Shown here: piece by piece, positions 44,229 to 53,169 of the stretch
Numbering within the stretch: the first letter of the stretch is position 1
Layout of the letters: every line of letters begins with the position of its first letter
Assembly: GCF_009939295.1 (NCBI RefSeq)
Contig: NZ_WVIC01000009.1
Span: forward strand, 21,234 to 85,233
DNA length: 64,000 nucleotides
Origin: Petrachloros mirabilis ULC683
Lineage (GTDB): Bacteria; Cyanobacteriota; Cyanobacteriia; Thermosynechococcales; Thermosynechococcaceae
Direction of reading: 5' to 3'
Translations under genes and position numbers: made by a program
Notes under the pieces: generated by a model
What the model saw: only the letters and a program-made list of their open reading frames with translations
What the model was told of the DNA's origin: nothing
The model's database searches: none

Positions 44229-44427
44229 ATGCTCAAAGTTTTTGCGGATCGCGGTGGCACCTTTACCGATTTGGTTGCCGTGAGCGATCAATCTGATATT
44301 ATTCACCGATTGTCTACCTTGCCGGAGCGGTTTCAACTGGTCGCCCTCCCCCATCAGAGCTGGGTAATTGTCTACAAGTTGCTCTCAGAACAACCGGATC
44401 AGTATCCAGATGCGGTGATTCAGGGGA
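44229..44427 (+). pseudogene. N-terminal fragment of the 5-oxoprolinase gene
   Basis: Identical to the first 66 codons of the oxoprolinase gene at 52971 ([20 protein letters not shown]...), with the same upstream sequence and so the same putative promoter. Homology stops at 44427 and the frame closes two codons later at 44432. A short truncated peptide could still be made. Confidence 0.92.
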
Positions 44428-44464
44428 AGTGAGGGTGGGCCGGTACTGGTTGGGCTGGATGGCC

Positions 44465-45248
44465 AAGCCAGCTTCGGCGAACCCAACCTTGATGTACCTA
44501 TATAGCGGGTGGCGTCAGATCGAGCAAGTGTCCGAAACCTATGGAGAAAGCAGTCTTGAGAGAGTCGATGACTGCGCCAAAGAAGTCCTCAAAGCCGTCA
44601 ATTCAGGGTATTGGTCTGCGGCTCAGCAATCAATTCCCCTGATCCTCAAAGAAGCACAGAAAGCAGGACTGACACCCAACCAAATCGCCTACGTCCTAGC
44701 CACCGCCCAGCACGAATCCGGGATGGAGAAATTCATGCACCTGATGGGAGACCGCAGTAGCTGGGGCCGATACTACGCCCGTGGCTTTGTGGGTCTGACA
44801 GAAGCCGTCAACGAACCGAGGAGTATGTCAGCGCCAAAGGCCAGCAGCTCAATCAAAGAGTGCAGAGCGTCAAACAGCAAGAGAGCCACAAAATTGATAC
44901 GGGTAAACAGGCCATCCGTTCCGGGATGCAGGACGCCGCCGCCAAGTGGTTGCAGGTAACCGTTGTCTCTGCCGCCGCAGCCTTGCTGAAACATCTAGGG
45001 GCGAAACAGGCCGATGGAACCCTGAGCTTTTCGACCCAGGAATACACCCTCCAGCAGACCAAAGAGGGGACTCGATCCTCCGTAAATCCGATGGTCAAGC
45101 CCTGAATAGCAGCAACCTGACCCCCCGGGACAAAGATGTGATGGGGTAGGAGGCCGAGAAAGTGGAAGACATCAAAGAAAAAGCAAAAGTGGAGCGAGAG
45201 AAACCTGCGCAGCAGGAGCAGCCCCCCAAGATGCGACCGAAGCGGTGA
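44465..45248 (+). pseudogene. Decayed plasmid- or phage-type gene with endolysin-like domain
   Basis: The reading continues over three frames. The first part (about 44500-44812) reads VLKAVNSGYWSAAQQSIPLI ... LTPNQIAYVLATAQHESGMEKF ... YYARGFVGLT, like the chitinase/lysozyme-type domain of phage endolysins. A one-base shift near 44814 moves to EYVSAKGQQLNQRVQSVKQQ ... LLKHLGAKQADGTLS. A further shift near 45068 gives LRKSDGQALNSSNLTPRDKDVMG, then an in-frame TAG, then a Lys/Glu-rich tail. The multiple lesions make this a pseudogene. It starts right after the duplication edge. Confidence 0.75.
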
Positions 45249-45392
45249 TGCCTCACGAGGCTGGCCTTTTCATTGGGGTTCTTCTCCTTGTTGCTACCAC
45301 TTCAGCTTCAGCCATTGTGAAAAATGCTTTGATAGAACCTGCCGCCGAAAAGTAAGAGGCAGTTTACCATGGCATGAGCTAGCCCCTAACCC

Positions 45393-45800
45393 TCAAAGAT
45401 CAAGAAATAGAGCAGGATCAGTATGGAAAAAATCGCCTAGCGCTTTCGCCTGAACCTTGCTAATAGCCCTTTTCCCATTGAGGACTTCTGACGCAACACC
45501 TTGAGAGCCAAAAAGATGAACAAGGTCTTTTTGTTTTAACTCCCTCTGTGCCATGAGTTCCTCTAAGACATCGAGGGGAGAAGCTGGACGTAATTGGTAG
45601 TGCTGGTCTTCAAACTGCTCAATCAGGAAAACGAGTAAATTCATCAACTGAAGCTGTTCAGGAGTTAAGTCTTCCCCAACCGCCATGAGCTTATCAACTT
45701 CAGCTAAGAACAATTCATTTTCTTCTTCTGATTCAATAACCTTGGGCTGAACTTGACCAAGAAGAGAGGCATAGATTTGCCTGTCAAGAGTGGTTGTCAT
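45393..45800 (-). CDS. higA: HigA-type XRE antitoxin
   Basis: From the ATG at 45800 the protein has 135 residues. The C-terminal HTH is RPASPLDVLEELMAQRELKQKDLVHLFGSQGVASEVLNGKRAISKVQAKALGDFFHTDPALFL, typical of antitoxins paired with the HigB_toxin (PF09907) family. The N-terminal part (EEENELFLAEVDKLMAVGEDLTPEQLQLMNLLVFLIEQFE) binds the toxin in this group. It overlaps the toxin gene by 4 bp. Confidence 0.9.
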   Translation of the reverse strand: MTTTLDRQIYASLLGQVQPKVIESEEENELFLAEVDKLMAVGEDLTPEQLQLMNLLVFLIEQFEDQHYQLRPASPLDVLEELMAQRELKQKDLVHLFGSQGVASEVLNGKRAISKVQAKALGDFFHTDPALFLDL

Positions 45801-46084
45801 GATTTCCAATTCCCCTTGTCGTAGTCTGCATGAGTGAGAATGTGCCTGACAAAAACAGTACCACTGCGGTAGTTAATTTCTGCGATTAAGCGATAGTGAT
45901 TGCCCTTAATATTGAAGACAGTGAAGCGACCCACCAAGTCAGCAGCAGGAAAAATCAGCTTGAGTTCTGAAAGATTTCTCCATCGTGCTGCTTTGGTTGC
46001 TCTATACCAAATATCGAGAGGGGTTTCAGCATCGGCATGGATGGCAGAAAAAAGACGCAAGCTTTTACGGCTGATAATATGCAT
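45797..46084 (-). CDS. higB: HigB-type mRNA interferase toxin (PF09907-like)
   Basis: From the ATG at 46084 the protein has 95 residues: MHIISRKSLRLFSAIHADAETPLDIWYRATKAARWRNLSELK, then FTVFNIKGNHYRLIAEINYRSGTVFVRHILTHADYDKGNW. The motifs VFNIKGNxYRL and THADYDK are diagnostic of this family. It is different from the higB at 7907, which belongs to the other HigB family. A perfect palindrome (46118-46132) lies 33 bp upstream and may be the operator. Confidence 0.93.
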   Translation of the reverse strand: MHIISRKSLRLFSAIHADAETPLDIWYRATKAARWRNLSELKLIFPAADLVGRFTVFNIKGNHYRLIAEINYRSGTVFVRHILTHADYDKGNWKS

Positions 46085-46117
46085 TGAAAGCCAGCATCCT
46101 GAAGACATAGGCTCATT

Positions 46118-46132
46118 ATCTCATTATGAGAT
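46118..46132. promoter_or_regulatory. Palindromic operator candidate of the higBA module
   Basis: ATCTCAT-T-ATGAGAT is a perfect inverted repeat with 7-bp arms. CTCATTAT also occurs twice in tandem here (46112-46127). Position upstream of higB suits autoregulation by the HigBA complex. Confidence 0.6.
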
Positions 46133-46208
46133 TCTAGGTGCAAAGCTTTTCAACCAAGATACGGGGGTTCAGCCGCTTAGTTGGGCATTAACCTTCCAAG
46201 TCGTGGAC

Positions 46209-46553
46209 TCAAAAGCTATCAGCGAGGAAAGGATCAACCATCAACTCAGGTTCTGGGACAGCATCGCCGAGGATCCAACACAGCTTCTGATCCGCAAAAA
46301 AAGCCCGTAATTCTGCTTCATAGGGTTCCGGGTGCCAAGCCAGGAACTCGCGATATTCAGCCAGTCTTGCCCGCCCTTCCGGGCCACATTCGAGAATATC
46401 GACCCACTGGTCAGCAATCAACATGCTGTCGAACAGGTCGATGGTCTCGCAGGTTTTCTGTGTAGACCAACCATCGTCCTTGCCGTAGACCGTCGAGAGC
46501 AGGGCCAGGTGATGGCGAGTGCAGCGATACTGGCTAGAACTTCCACCTAGCAA
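46209..46553 (-). CDS. Hypothetical protein, possibly a truncated accessory gene
   Basis: A 114-residue open frame. The protein is Trp- and acid-rich (ILECGPEGRARLAEYREFLAWHPEPYEAELRAFFADQKLCWILGDAVPEPELMVDPFL) and looks like a real coding sequence, but the N-terminus (MLGGSSSQYRCTRHH) is weak and it may be a fragment of a larger gene. It is in the accessory patch next to higBA. No family recognised. Confidence 0.4.
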   Translation of the reverse strand: MLGGSSSQYRCTRHHLALLSTVYGKDDGWSTQKTCETIDLFDSMLIADQWVDILECGPEGRARLAEYREFLAWHPEPYEAELRAFFADQKLCWILGDAVPEPELMVDPFLADSF

Positions 46554-46816
46554 TCCTTTCAGAAGTTGACGTGAAAAGTCAGCTCTATAATTGACTCTTC
46601 TATTCTCATTTTTCTCTCGCTAAATGTTGACGCACTCCCAGTTGATTCTTCTGTTCATTGGAGTTATCGGCAATATAGAAAGAGTTCAACTACATATTTC
46701 TGACATGAGGGGAACGTAGGCAATGATGCCCTATGCAGGACTGCCCCTCCTTTTGTCAGTCAACCAGGGGCTGCCCTGTATCTACTCAGCTCTCTGGGGA
46801 AGTACCTTTAACCACT

Positions 46817-47845
46817 TTAGCGGATCTCGCTTAATAAACTAACTACCTGCTGGTAATCCTCCATCTGATTTTGCCTGAGGTATAGATCTGCAGCTTTCTG
46901 CAAATCAGCAATAGCCCGCTGTCGATCGCCCATCTGATTTCGGATCGATCCTCGATGTCTGAAAGCGGTTGCATTGTTAGGGTTAAGGCGAATGGCTTGA
47001 TTGAGATCTTTAATGCCACCCTCATGATCCCCTAATCGACTACGACTATAGCCTCGAATGGAGAAAACATATGCATTCTTGGAGTTGAGACGAATTGATT
47101 GATTGTAGTTTTCAATGGCACCTTTAAGATCTCCTAGCACACCACGAGCAGTACCTCGAGCAAAGAAAGTAAATGCATTTCTGGGGTCAAGCCGAATAGC
47201 TTGGTCGTAGTCTTCAATGGCACCTTTGTAATCGCTCAATCTACGACGGGCATGGGCTCGATTATTGAAAGCAATTGCAAGACTAGGATCAAGACGAATA
47301 GCTTGATTTAAGTCCTCAATAGCATTTTTGTAATCTCCTAATTTATTGCGGACATCGCCTCGATTGTTGAAAGCAATTGCAAAACCAGGGTTAAGGCGAA
47401 TGGCTTGGTTTAAGTCCTCAATGGCACCCTTGTGATCCCCTAATCGACCACGGACAATGCCTCGATTGTTAAAAGCACTTGCATAGCTAGGATCAAGGCG
47501 AATGGCTTGAGTATAGTCTTCAATGGCATCCTTTAAGTTGCCTTGTCGAGATTTTTTTTCAGCTCGAATATGTAGATCTTTTGCGGTCAGTGGCCTTATT
47601 TGATAGGCAGGATTAGGATAGTTCTGAGGAGCAGGATTAGGCCGACATTTAAATTGAGTTGTCGATCCTAATGATGATGTTCCAGTAATATAATCATACT
47701 GATAAGTGTTCACAACTTCATTGTCACAAATTTGATTAGACTGCGCTATCAAAAGATTTTGTTTTGCAAATGCAATCTGACTTGTCGAAAAAGAAAATAA
47801 AAGAGTGTACCCAAAAATAATAAAACCTTGTGTTTTATTTTTCAT
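46817..47845 (-). CDS. Exported TPR-repeat protein
   Basis: From the ATG at 47845 the protein has 342 residues with a signal peptide (MKNKTQGFIIFGYTLLFSFSTSQIAFA). A linker of about 55 residues is followed by seven to eight 34-residue TPR units of the type AIEDLNQAIRLDPSLAIAFNNRAHARRRLSDYKG, ending with MGDRQRAIADLQKAADLYLRQNQMEDYQQV. TPRs bind partner proteins; this one probably works in the periplasm or thylakoid lumen. The repeats are very similar to each other, showing recent internal duplication. Confidence 0.88.
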   Translation of the reverse strand: MKNKTQGFIIFGYTLLFSFSTSQIAFAKQNLLIAQSNQICDNEVVNTYQYDYITGTSSLGSTTQFKCRPNPAPQNYPNPAYQIRPLTAKDLHIRAEKKSRQGNLKDAIEDYTQAIRLDPSYASAFNNRGIVRGRLGDHKGAIEDLNQAIRLNPGFAIAFNNRGDVRNKLGDYKNAIEDLNQAIRLDPSLAIAFNNRAHARRRLSDYKGAIEDYDQAIRLDPRNAFTFFARGTARGVLGDLKGAIENYNQSIRLNSKNAYVFSIRGYSRSRLGDHEGGIKDLNQAIRLNPNNATAFRHRGSIRNQMGDRQRAIADLQKAADLYLRQNQMEDYQQVVSLLSEIR

Positions 47846-48141
47846 GGTAGTATAAAATAAACTTGTTATTGATAATAGCAAAAGAAAAACTTGCTGTAAA
47901 CAGAAGGATCTCTGAACTTCGATGTCACCAGGTTCATTTCATTCTAGGTTTAGGCAACAAGTTTAGGTGATTTCAGACACAGAGTCTTCAAATGCTTGAT
48001 GTCTGCAAGGGCGTGTTTCCGTAGACGCATAAAGTGTCAAAACCTAGACTACAACAGTCCTAGTGCTTTACCAGTTTACTTCTACAATACAGGCAAAGCT
48101 CTCTTTTTCTCGCTAGTCTTCAAAACTGTCCAGGGTATTGT

Positions 48142-48936
48142 TTATTGATTTTGAGGGCTCAACTGCAATTCAGGAAACATCAGCATCGAGCCATTGTCAC
48201 TCATGACCTGGGGTAGCTTCCCATCCCATTTTTTAATCCGCTCCATTTCCACCAGTAGCGGGGTGAGTGTGGTCATTTGCAATTGCTGTGCCCGTGCTAA
48301 ACCTTCAGCCTCGGCAATGCGGGCTTGAGCCTGAAGTTCTGCTTGCTGCACTTCTGCCCTAGCCTGTTCAGCCCGTTGTTGAGCCACCAACTTGGCTTCG
48401 ACAGCCTCAGTAAAGCTCTGACTAAAGCCAATATTGGCAATGGAAAGCTGCTCTGCGCTCACACCATACTGAGCAAGGCGATTGTTAACCAACTCCCGTA
48501 CCCGCTGGGCAATATCGCTTCTGTTCTCCAGGATTTGTTCAGCATTATATTGGGCAATCACCGATTTCATCACCTCTTCGGCAATGGGTTTGATTAGCTC
48601 CACCTGAATTGCATCTAGACGGCCAAGGCGGGAATAGATTTCCCCAACTTTTGTCTCTTCGAGGCGATAGTTGAGGACAAGCGTGACATCAATAGCCTGG
48701 GTGTCGCGAGTCCCTGCAACCGTGCTGATTTCATAGGCTTGCAAGCGCACTGAAATGGGGACGATCTGGTCAAGCACAGGCGTTTTCAGCCTCCAACCTT
48801 CCCCCACAATCGTATTGGTAACCCGCCCCCCTCGAACTAAAACACCCCGGCTCCCAACTGGAACCCGAGCGGTTGCTTGCGACAGAAACAAAATCGCAAT
48901 GATACTTAACCCACCGTATAAATAGGAGTGTTTCAT
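48142..48936 (-). CDS. Prohibitin/SPFH (band 7) family protein
   Basis: A 264-residue protein with an N-terminal hydrophobic anchor (YLYGGLSIIAILFLSQATA) and an SPFH domain: VPVGSRGVLVRGGRVTNTIVGEGWRLKTPVLDQIVPISVRLQAYEI, then VTLVLNYRLEETKVGEIYSRLG. A coiled coil rich in Ala, Gln and Glu follows (VAQQRAEQARAEVQQAELQAQARIAEAEGLA). Prohibitin-like proteins form membrane-bound rings that assist membrane protein quality control. It is monocistronic. Confidence 0.92.
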   Translation of the reverse strand: MKHSYLYGGLSIIAILFLSQATARVPVGSRGVLVRGGRVTNTIVGEGWRLKTPVLDQIVPISVRLQAYEISTVAGTRDTQAIDVTLVLNYRLEETKVGEIYSRLGRLDAIQVELIKPIAEEVMKSVIAQYNAEQILENRSDIAQRVRELVNNRLAQYGVSAEQLSIANIGFSQSFTEAVEAKLVAQQRAEQARAEVQQAELQAQARIAEAEGLARAQQLQMTTLTPLLVEMERIKKWDGKLPQVMSDNGSMLMFPELQLSPQNQ

Positions 48937-48964
48937 GGATTTTTATTACTTCAAGAATTAGAAA

Positions 48965-49072
48965 TATGGCGGTTTACAGATCAATGGAGTACATGGGGTG
49001 CAGGGGGCACTGCCCCCTGTGTGGGGGTTCCACCCCCACACCCCGTACCTCACTCAGATGAGAACCGCTGTA
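48965..49072. repeat. R1 repeat, second intact copy
   Basis: 108 bp, the same length as the copy at 26518. The ends are TATGGCGGTT and AACCGCTGTA, still complementary except for one pair position. It has the same two internal hairpins. It lies in the 284-bp gap between the SPFH gene and the secreted protein gene. Confidence 0.85.
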
Positions 49073-49200
49073 AGTATTAGACGGGGTGTTGTTGAGTGGT
49101 GAAAGCAAAAGCAGCTCTAGGCTGCTTTTTGTCTAATCATCAAGCTTCAACTTGGGAATGAGTCAGCAAGTATCGATTTTTGCCGAGTACACCAGAACAT

Positions 49201-49427
49201 CAAGTTGTCATTTGTATTTTCTACCACACAGTTGTGTACCTATTTAAGCCACGATCTCTGGCAGCACTGGTGCATAAGTACTTGCCAATCAACTTAAATG
49301 CGCTGCCAAGTTTGAAGTAAGTCCAATTATATGTTGTTGGGTTCATAAGCCTTTCATACCCGTATCGGTCAATCTCAAACCAGGGGACTAAATCACGGTA
49401 AGCTTTTCTGCCGCAGTCAATTTGAAT
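49201..49427. repeat. Source segment of the chimeric duplication (left part)
   Basis: Matches 43564-43790 collinearly with scattered substitutions. It covers the 3' half of the secreted protein gene at 49221-49706 and 20 bp beyond its stop. Confidence 0.92.
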
Positions 49428-49706
49428 ATAGGTTCCCAAAGTATAATTTCTGTCTTGTTGAATCAGAGCACTGCTGATGAAAAGATTGCCGTCAGTTGTT
49501 ACCTGTGAATAATAGGGATCAGCGAAATAAAATCTAGTCCCTTCCGTACTAGATATGATGTAATTTAGATTGTCAAATCTGTTTATTCTAGGGGGAATTG
49601 GCGCGGGAGAATAATAGATTTGGGCTATTGCGTGACCAGAAGCAACTGTAATAAAAGATAAAAAACTGACAGCGTACTTGAGAGTCGAACGTGCTAAGCG
49701 ATTCAT
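49221..49706 (-). CDS. Secreted hypothetical protein
   Basis: A 161-residue protein with a signal peptide (KYAVSFLSFITVASGHAIAQ). The mature part is rich in aromatic residues (IYYSPAPIPPRINRFDNLNYI, RFYFADPYYSQV, LVPWFEIDRYGYERLM) and has two cysteines (DCGRKAYRDL, KYLCTSAARDRG) that could form a disulfide. A truncated second copy is at 43584-43790. The family is not recognised. Confidence 0.75.
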   Translation of the reverse strand: MNRLARSTLKYAVSFLSFITVASGHAIAQIYYSPAPIPPRINRFDNLNYIISSTEGTRFYFADPYYSQVTTDGNLFISSALIQQDRNYTLGTYIQIDCGRKAYRDLVPWFEIDRYGYERLMNPTTYNWTYFKLGSAFKLIGKYLCTSAARDRGLNRYTTVW

Positions 49707-49854
49707 TTTACTGAGCTCCTGCGCTAAATGAACGATTTTAGTAGCAAAAAGTTTTCACGTCTCGCTGCTTTAAATTTCTATGTATACAAGTTTTAAATTG
49801 TTACTTTCTAAATCAAAATAGAACGGTTTTACTATTTTGTAGATTATAAAAATA

Positions 49855-50637
49855 TTAAGAAAGTAAAACATCCTTATCCATCAAATCACTCACGAACATG
49901 TGGCCAGGTGCGTGGGTAATTGCTAATTCAGTTTTTGCTTGTAGGAGTGCAGTTTGAGCCGTCACACCACAGGCCCAAAAGACTGGCACCTCACCCTCAC
50001 GGATCGTCACGGCATCTCCATAGTCAGGGCATGCTAAGTCATGAATCCCAATTGCGGCTGGATCACCAATGTGAATTGGAGCGCCATGTGCCCGGTAGTA
50101 GGCACGGGTGACTTCCACTGATTGCAAGACCTGATGGGCAGGTAACGGGCGCATTGAGACAACCATTGGGCCTGAAAATATCCCAGATGGTACGGTTGCA
50201 ATCGTTGTCTTATACATCGGGACATTCTTTTCCTCTTCTATATGGCGCACCGTTAGACCCGCATTGAGCATGGCCGCTTCAAAGGAGAAAGAACACCCAA
50301 TCAAAAATGCAACCAGATCACCCTGCCAGTGGGCGCTAATATTCTTGGTCTCTTCTACCCATTCACCTTTCCGAAAAACTTGATAACGGGGTAAGTCGGT
50401 TCTAATATCGGCATTCGGAGCGATGCGTTTAGGTTCAGGGTTCCCTCTATCCGTGACATCCAACAGAGGGCAGGGTTTAGGGTTGAGCTGGCAGAACAGC
50501 AAGAAGTCGTAGGCATAGCTTTGAGGCAGTACAACCAGATTGGCTTGGACATAACCGGGTGCCAGACCAGGCGTTGGAGTATCCAGGGTGCCATCGCGGC
50601 AAGCCTGACGAATTTCGGAGGGTAGCGTATTCCACAT
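49855..50637 (-). CDS. D-glutamate cyclase family protein (DUF1445/YcsI-like putative hydro-lyase)
   Basis: A 260-residue protein of the PF07286 family. Characteristic segments are IRQACRDGTLDTPTPGLAPGYVQANLVVLP, AYDFLLFCQLNPKPCPLLDVTD, DLPRYQVFRKGE, DLVAFLIGCSFSFEAAMLNAGL and FWACGVTAQTALLQAK, ITHAPGHMFVSDL. A mammalian relative converts D-glutamate to 5-oxo-D-proline. A 5-oxoprolinase is encoded 2.3 kb away in the opposite direction, which makes a role in 5-oxoproline metabolism attractive, but the substrate is inferred. Confidence 0.9.
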   Translation of the reverse strand: MWNTLPSEIRQACRDGTLDTPTPGLAPGYVQANLVVLPQSYAYDFLLFCQLNPKPCPLLDVTDRGNPEPKRIAPNADIRTDLPRYQVFRKGEWVEETKNISAHWQGDLVAFLIGCSFSFEAAMLNAGLTVRHIEEEKNVPMYKTTIATVPSGIFSGPMVVSMRPLPAHQVLQSVEVTRAYYRAHGAPIHIGDPAAIGIHDLACPDYGDAVTIREGEVPVFWACGVTAQTALLQAKTELAITHAPGHMFVSDLMDKDVLLS

Positions 50638-50839
50638 AGAAATTTCCTTCCAGTGTTACTAGATATAAGTTGAGAGCGTCATGCCGAAGTATCAATGATA
50701 TGAATATCATGGAATCTTAGTGTAGGTGTATGTACGTCTGTGGATTTTTGGGTGATCCTTGTAGGAGACAAATCAACGGAGATTAATTATTCTTGGATCA
50801 TGTGACTTACTCCGAATCAACGGATCAGGATGTATTTGT

Positions 50840-52741
50840 ATGGATGAAAGCCAAGAACAAGTCATTCAGATATTGAGGATTGATATTGAACAATTCTTTC
50901 AGGATTTGGAATCAGGTTTCTGTCGCAGCCTGCTAAGTTCTGAAGATAAACGCATCATCTGTCTATTTCTGTTGGGCAATCGGCGTGAAGCGGTTGCTGA
51001 GGTTCTTCCAATGACAAGCGTGGCCTTGGGAAATCGGCTAAGTGAGAGAATTTATCCCCGAATTGCAGAGCTTTTAGGAACAGATCAAAGCAAAATTGCT
51101 AACAACTGGACATTGATTCTAAATCATTTGTTACATCCCGATAACAGTTACAGAATTGACCCCCCCCAACTGAACAGCGACAACTTCCAGGGCAGTTTTG
51201 GTCGTCAAGTTTTTCTTGGTTCTCCTAATCCGATGATTGTTCAGATGCAAATTTCTGGCACCCAACGCTACCAGAAAGGACTTTATTATCAAGCTCTACA
51301 GCTCTTTATTCAAGCCTGGAATGCTGAATATAATCTCCATGGAAGAGTTAACCCAGAAATTGCGATTTATATAAATAACTGTTTAATTGAATGTAGGACA
51401 AGACTGGGAATTCAGAATGAAAATATCAAGGCTTATACAATAGCTGTTGTAGTTCCTTTTCATCATAATCAAGGGAAAATTGCTTCCGAAATTTTAAGGG
51501 GAGTCGCTCAAATTCAATCTCAAGTTAATTTACGAAATTTTAATGAATCCTCTCAAAATCTGGAAAGAGAATTTTGTAGTCGTCCAACTATCGAAGAATC
51601 TGATCCTCAGCCTAATTTTTTCTCTATCTTTGATTGTAACGACAATTTTTTTATTCCTTCAAATATTGCATTAAAAGTGATGGTTGTGAATGACCCAAAC
51701 AATGTCTATGACCCCTATAATCAGACGGCAGAACGATTGGCTAATACCGCTTCTGAATATAACTTAATAGCAGTGATTGGCCATTACTCCAGCGAAATGA
51801 CGAGAACTGCAATAAAGTTTTATTCTGATCATGGAATTCCCTTAGTAAATGCATCTAGTACCTCCGATCAACTATTCCAACCGGAAGATGAAACCATAAA
51901 TTTTTACCGACTAACTACACACGATAGTGTCAGTGCAAGAAATATTATTGACTACCTAGCAGAACATTTTACTAATCTTGAAATTCAAAGAGTGGCGATT
52001 GTCTACAACGAAAATAGTAACTATAGTCAATCATATCATGCTGCACTTAAATGCAGCTTAGAACATTACCCAGACCAATTTCAACTTTGTTCTGAGTGGG
52101 GTGCTATTGGGGGGCAATTCCATGAAATACAAGACTATCTCTCTAGCCTTCAACAAGAGAATATTGATGTTATTTTCTTGATTCCCGATGGTGGGATTGA
52201 ACCAAACTCCTTGAGTAATACTGGGTTTATCAGCCGCCTGAATTTGCAAAACTGTGTAATTGCTGGTCCAGCAACCCTCTATCAGGAGAACATTTTGTAT
52301 TGGATGCATGAGCGCAGTCGGCGTCATCAACAAGAGGGAGAAGGTCAGTTAATTGCCTGCATTCCCTGGCACTGGCAGAGCACAGTAAATGGTTGTAGTA
52401 GCCAAAACCCCCTTGCTCGTCGATTTTGCCAGTTAGGCGACCGCTTGTGGGGAGCAGATAATGTTACTTGGCGAACTGCGACTGCATTTGACTCTGTGCT
52501 GTTGATTCTCCGAGTCCTTGAGAATGATGAATGTGCGGATAGCGAGAGCTTGATGGTTAAGATGCGTCGATTTTTCAAGATTGGGGGCAAAAAAGTGCAA
52601 GGTGTGACCGGACAGATTGAATTTGAGCCAGAAACAGGAAACCGTATTGATCCGCCCACAGAAATTGTGACGGTGAAGACTGATCCTGAAGCCAATCAAT
52701 CCTGGAAATGGTTTCATCTTCGGTCTATGCAGTCATTGTAA
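50840..52741 (+). CDS. Soluble protein with HTH-like N-domain and type I periplasmic-binding fold
   Basis: A 633-residue protein with no signal peptide. Residues 1-120 look like an HTH-type domain (LLSSEDKRIICLFLLGNRREAVAEVLPM, then ERIYPRIAELLGTDQSKIANNWTLILNHLL). Residues 135-190 are TPR-like (QRYQKGLYYQALQLFIQAWNAEY). From about 200 to 560 comes a branched-chain-amino-acid-binding-like domain (YTIAVVVPFHHNQGKIASEILRGVAQ, LIAVIGHYSSEMTRTAIKFYSDHGIPLVNASSTSD, VAIVYNENSNYSQSYH). Such a fusion should bind a small ligand in the cytoplasm. The gene is 230 bp before the oxoprolinase. Its last 69 codons are duplicated at 43791-43999. Confidence 0.75.
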   Translation: MDESQEQVIQILRIDIEQFFQDLESGFCRSLLSSEDKRIICLFLLGNRREAVAEVLPMTSVALGNRLSERIYPRIAELLGTDQSKIANNWTLILNHLLHPDNSYRIDPPQLNSDNFQGSFGRQVFLGSPNPMIVQMQISGTQRYQKGLYYQALQLFIQAWNAEYNLHGRVNPEIAIYINNCLIECRTRLGIQNENIKAYTIAVVVPFHHNQGKIASEILRGVAQIQSQVNLRNFNESSQNLEREFCSRPTIEESDPQPNFFSIFDCNDNFFIPSNIALKVMVVNDPNNVYDPYNQTAERLANTASEYNLIAVIGHYSSEMTRTAIKFYSDHGIPLVNASSTSDQLFQPEDETINFYRLTTHDSVSARNIIDYLAEHFTNLEIQRVAIVYNENSNYSQSYHAALKCSLEHYPDQFQLCSEWGAIGGQFHEIQDYLSSLQQENIDVIFLIPDGGIEPNSLSNTGFISRLNLQNCVIAGPATLYQENILYWMHERSRRHQQEGEGQLIACIPWHWQSTVNGCSSQNPLARRFCQLGDRLWGADNVTWRTATAFDSVLLILRVLENDECADSESLMVKMRRFFKIGGKKVQGVTGQIEFEPETGNRIDPPTEIVTVKTDPEANQSWKWFHLRSMQSL

Positions 52742-53169
52742 TGGACTGACAAAACTTGCAAGTAAAATCTCCAAAAATTTACTCGCAGAGTGGGCAAAAG
52801 ACCTGTGCAAGTTAACTAGATACAAGGGGCTAATCTCTCATGCACTCTGTTCAGTTAGCCAATCAGGCAGTATCCCTTTACAAGAGTAGATTTCCAGCAT
52901 TGCTGAATGCATACATTAGGTGGTTAAACCTTTTTGTATAGTGTTGTAACTGAAGGATTCCAGAGTTACCATGCTCAAAGTTTTTGCGGATCGCGGTGGC
53001 ACCTTTACCGATTTGGTTGCCGTGAGCGATCAATCTGATATTATTCACCGATTGTCTACCTTGCCGGAGCGGTTTCAACTGGTCGCCCTCCCCCATCAGA
53101 GCTGGGTAATTGTCTACAAGTTGCTCTCAGAACAACCGGATCAGTATCCAGATGCGGTGATTCAGGGGA
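52533..53169. repeat. Source segment of the chimeric duplication (right part)
   Basis: Matches 43791-44427 collinearly. It includes the end of the sensor-like gene, the 229-bp gap and the first 66 codons of the oxoprolinase. The later 475 bp appear identical between copies. The 229-bp gap itself has no other recognised feature; TATAGT at about 52937 could be a -10 element. Confidence 0.92.

Larger units (their letters stand above)
43564..44427. repeat. Chimeric partial duplication of the 49.2-53.2 kb region
   Basis: Bases 43564-43790 match 49201-49427 without gaps, and 43786-44427 match 52528-53169 without gaps. At the join the 5-bp TGAAT is common to both sources, as if 3105 bp between them had been lost through microhomology. 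The first half and about 160 bp after the join carry scattered mismatches; the last roughly 475 bp look identical. Confidence 0.93.

Noticed and set aside
44136..44354. 72-codon ORF on the - strand, repeated without change at 52878-53096
   Set aside because: Its conservation is explained by the DNA duplication; it is antisense to the oxoprolinase start and its gap, with no protein-like features.
45900..46310. 136-codon + strand ORF over the second higBA
   Set aside because: Opposite to the well-supported HigB toxin frame and without family features.
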